The notes under the pieces were generated by a model. That model searched no databases, had not been told where the DNA came from, and saw only the letters and a list, made by a program, of their open reading frames with translations. From positions 50,431,411 through 50,495,410 of the forward strand of contig OW203762.1 of NCBI GenBank assembly GCA_934045905.1: a DNA stretch of 64,000 nt, given 5' to 3'. This DNA is from Leuctra nigra. Taxonomy: Eukaryota > Arthropoda > Insecta > Plecoptera > Leuctridae. Below are positions 61,400 through 64,000 of the stretch, one piece after another. Within the stretch, counting starts at the first letter, position 1, and each line of letters opens with the position of its first letter. Both the position numbers and the translations under genes were made by a program.

Positions 61400-62310
61400 T
61401 TCCAGAAAATAAGTTACTTTCAAGCTTTAATACAAAATTGGCAAGATTCTGGTAGACTTGTCACAAAGAAACAATTATCTGTGCGAGTATAAACCCCTTC
61501 ATGTCATTAATGTCAATTCTACTTCTAGAAAGGAATATTTTGTTTTACATTGGACTAGATCTGACAACCATCAAAGATGAAGAACACGGAAGATCTACTG
61601 TTGACTTAATATAAATATGTGGTGTGTTTAGTGACAAGTGATTCTTCTCATATCAATATGGTTGCTGGATGCAGTACCTCGGGACTTCGATCATATTTCA
61701 GGTTATTCTTACAAAATCTAAAAAAAATGTATATTGTACCTACTGTTTTTATTTAGTATTGAGTGATTTATAATATCATGTAGATTTAATCATTAATAGG
61801 ATGTCGGTGTTCATTACTTTTGTACAATGTGAATAATACATAAAAGAATGTAAATTGTGATTTGGGAAAAAAGGAGATGGTGATTAAGTCCATAAAAATA
61901 TAACTGAAATGGCAAAAGATACCATGGACTAAAAGAATAAATAAGTTTGAAAAAATATACAAAAAAGTACAAAAATCATTGCCAAATATTAAGGTAAAAA
62001 AAATATTGACAAAAATGCCACCAACAGCCAAAAAGAATAATAAAAAATAATGCATAGATCAAATATCATCAATATTAAAAACAAAAGATTTTATAAGAAA
62101 AAAAATATTGCATTGAAAAAATAAGAAAAAATAAAAAACATAAAAAACTTGAAAAGAATAAGAAATCACCAGCAAAATATTAAAAAGACATTTAAAGTCA
62201 TATGAACGGCTGCAATTTCTGTAAGAATAAAAAATATATCAAAAATAATAAACAGCAGCTTCACATAACGACAATTCTGAACTAATGCTAAGCTAGCGGA
62301 GTATCCTGCG
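61400..62310. other. A-rich spacer
   Basis: Long A/T-rich stretches (especially 61.86-62.24 kb) without a supported gene. Confidence 0.5.
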
Positions 62311-62317
62311 AAACCTT

Positions 62318-62622
62318 TCGAATGTGACTTCCAGACCTTCGAGTGAGACTTCCAGACCTTCGAGTGAGACTTCCAGACCTTCGAGTGGGACTTCCAGACC
62401 TTCGAGTGGGACTTCCAGACCTTCGAGTGGGACTTCCAGACTTTCGAGTGTGACTTACAGATCTTCGAGCAGGACTTCCAGATCTTCGAGCGCGACTTCC
62501 AGATCTTCGAGCGCGACTTCCAGATCTTCGAGCGGGACTTCCAGATCTTCGAGCGGGACTTCCAGATCTTCGAGCGGGACTTCCAGATCTTCGAGCAGGA
62601 CTTCCAGACCTTCCAAGAAATA
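62318..62622. repeat. Array C: 21-bp tandem repeat, about 14 copies
   Basis: The unit is ACTTCCAGATCTTCGAGCGGG with variants ACCTTCGAGTG. Plus-frame translation gives TSRPSSG/TSRSSSG repeats. It ends near a TAA at 62621-62623; no start or partner exon supports a gene. Confidence 0.93.
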
Positions 62623-62623
62623 A

Positions 62624-63290
62624 AGATGTGGTTACTGACTTTTCAGGGGCAGATTTGCTGGGACATCGGGGCCTAATTTAAAGCCACCAGAGAGGCATTT
62701 TATCTTTGCAATTGTCAATTAAATCATTTCAGGCCTAAAATTGACTCGAAACAAATATGTAGCCTTATGCATTTTTAATTTTATGATCCGAATGGGATAT
62801 GCCAAATGTGAAATAACTTATGGTGTAATGTGTATTGCTAATTTAATATTTGGGAAGATCTAAGTAAACCTATTTCTTATTTTCTGAAAATAATAACACG
62901 GTTCTTTATTGTAATGGATATGATTATATTTTAAGGTTTGAAATGATGTACAAAAATTATTAAATAAAAGCACCAGCAATCGGAAAAAAAGTGGAAAATA
63001 GAAAATATAATGTAATAAAAAGATAACAACAATACTCAAAATAATTAAAACCAGGTGCTGAAAAAAAAAAAAAAAAAAAGGAAAAAATTAAATAAAAAAG
63101 ACACATTGAGAATGATATTTTGTATGTATGTTCAAAATTTACTAATTGCAATGTAGTTAATTTAATTGTAAATTATTTTGTACTATTTCACTACAATTGT
63201 AAATGAACCTACCAGAGATGTCCTGCATTAGTCCTACAGGTCAGTGCCACTTCAGACGATAAGCTAAAAAAGTCTTGAGCAACTGCCAGT
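62624..63290. other. Spacer between arrays C and D
   Basis: AT-rich, with a run of about 20 A near 63060-63079. No gene seen. Confidence 0.5.
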
Positions 63291-63299
63291 GTAGACCGT

Positions 63300-63875
63300 C
63301 CAGAGGACCGATTGGACTTCCAGAACTTCGAGATCTTCTAGAGAAGATCAATTCGACTTCGAGACCTTCCAGGGGCGACCGATTGGACTTCCAGAACTTC
63401 GAGATCTTCCAGAGGTGATCAATTCGACTTCGAGACCTTCCAGGGGCGACTGATTGGACTTCCAGAACTTCGAGATCTTCCGGAGGCGATTGATTTGACT
63501 TCGAGACCTTCCAGGGGCGACCGATTGGACTTCCAGAACTTCGAGATCTTCCAGAGGTGATCAATTCGACTTCGAGACCTTCCAGGGGCGACCGATTGGT
63601 CTTCCAGAACTTCGAGATCTTCTAGAGAAGATCAATTCGACTTCGAGACCTTCCAGGAGCGACCGATTGGACTTCCAGAACTTCGAGATCTTCCGGAGGC
63701 GATTGATTCGACTTCAAGACCTTCCAGGGGCGACCGATAGGACTTCCAGAACTTCGAGATCTTCCGGAGGCGATTGATTCGACTTCGAGACCTTCCAGGA
63801 GCGACCGATTGGACTTCCAGACCTTTGAGATGCAACTGATTCAACTTCCAGGCCTTCGGAGGCGACTTCGAGGCT
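63300..63875. repeat. Array D: 71-bp tandem repeat, eight copies
   Basis: The landmark GATTGGACTTCCAG (with variants) falls at 63309, 63381, 63452, 63523, 63594, 63665, 63736 and 63807, i.e. 71-72 bp apart. Each unit contains ACTTCCAGAACTTCGAGATC and ACTTCGAGACCTTCCAGG, so it is itself a dimer of a shorter motif. No gene called. Confidence 0.93.
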
Positions 63876-64000
63876 TACGCAGGACGCATTGGAAAATGCA
63901 TGTAAGTATAAGTTGTAATAGAAGTTCATATAATAAAATAAGAAGTGTTCTAACGGAGTATTGTGTGTAAAGAGAAGACAAAGAATACTGGTTTGGTTTT
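63876..64000. other. Right edge after array D
   Basis: AT-rich, with AATAAAATAAG near 63932 that could serve as a polyadenylation signal for a rightward transcript. Nothing else visible. Confidence 0.3.

Noticed and set aside
53340..63875. CRISPR-like arrays
   Set aside because: There are no unique spacers between constant repeats, and the setting is eukaryotic. These are ordinary tandem repeats.

Overview
This 64 kb window looks like an AT-rich arthropod nuclear genome, most likely an insect and possibly a hemipteran. The evidence is: spliced genes with GT-AG introns; a TRPA channel of the type insects annotate as pyrexia/waterwitch; orthologues of COQ6 and PLEKHD1; abundant MITEs, hAT, gypsy and LINE debris; and very frequent TAGGTACCTA-like short repeats. 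Nothing prokaryotic (operons, Shine-Dalgarno sites, CRISPR) is present. The species cannot be fixed from sequence alone.

Layout. (1) 1-3670, minus strand: a multi-exon TRPA-type channel with ankyrin repeats and six transmembrane segments, its C-terminus cut by the window edge; a possible distant promoter and 5' UTR exon lies near 9170-9268. (2) 3.7-9.7 kb: repeat-rich DNA with two short hAT-type elements with perfect 8-bp target duplications, a perfect 153-bp inverted repeat, and a 270-bp tandem repeat. (3) 9745-15392, plus strand: the C-terminal two thirds of COQ6. Its last coding exon is only 30 nt and sits behind a 3.1 kb intron holding a hAT element (with a LINE fragment inside) nested in a fold-back repeat. 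(4) 15.4-20.6 kb: intergenic, with a mariner-type MITE, a 5'-truncated LINE and a Tourist-type MITE. (5) 20672-34877, minus strand: ten exons of a PLEKHD1-like PH plus coiled-coil protein. One 10 kb intron holds a fold-back element that received a solo LTR in one arm and a complete gypsy retrotransposon with identical LTRs in the other. (6) 35-39.9 kb: more non-autonomous elements. (7) 39930-46091: a probable autonomous MULE-type transposon with 67-bp terminal inverted repeats, 7-bp target duplications and a six-exon, 945-residue SWIM-domain transposase. (8) 46.5-64 kb: a TATA promoter pointing right, one small orphan ORF, then a long region with four tandem arrays (137-bp higher-order, 39-bp, 21-bp and 71-bp periods) that share a core sequence and look related by descent.

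The three host genes are unrelated in function: cation channel, mitochondrial ubiquinone hydroxylase, and PH/coiled-coil protein. They do not form a pathway. The striking content is the mobile DNA: at least five element classes can be delimited to the base by their target duplications, and their nesting gives relative ages. The least explained part is the right-hand 17 kb with its family of related arrays.
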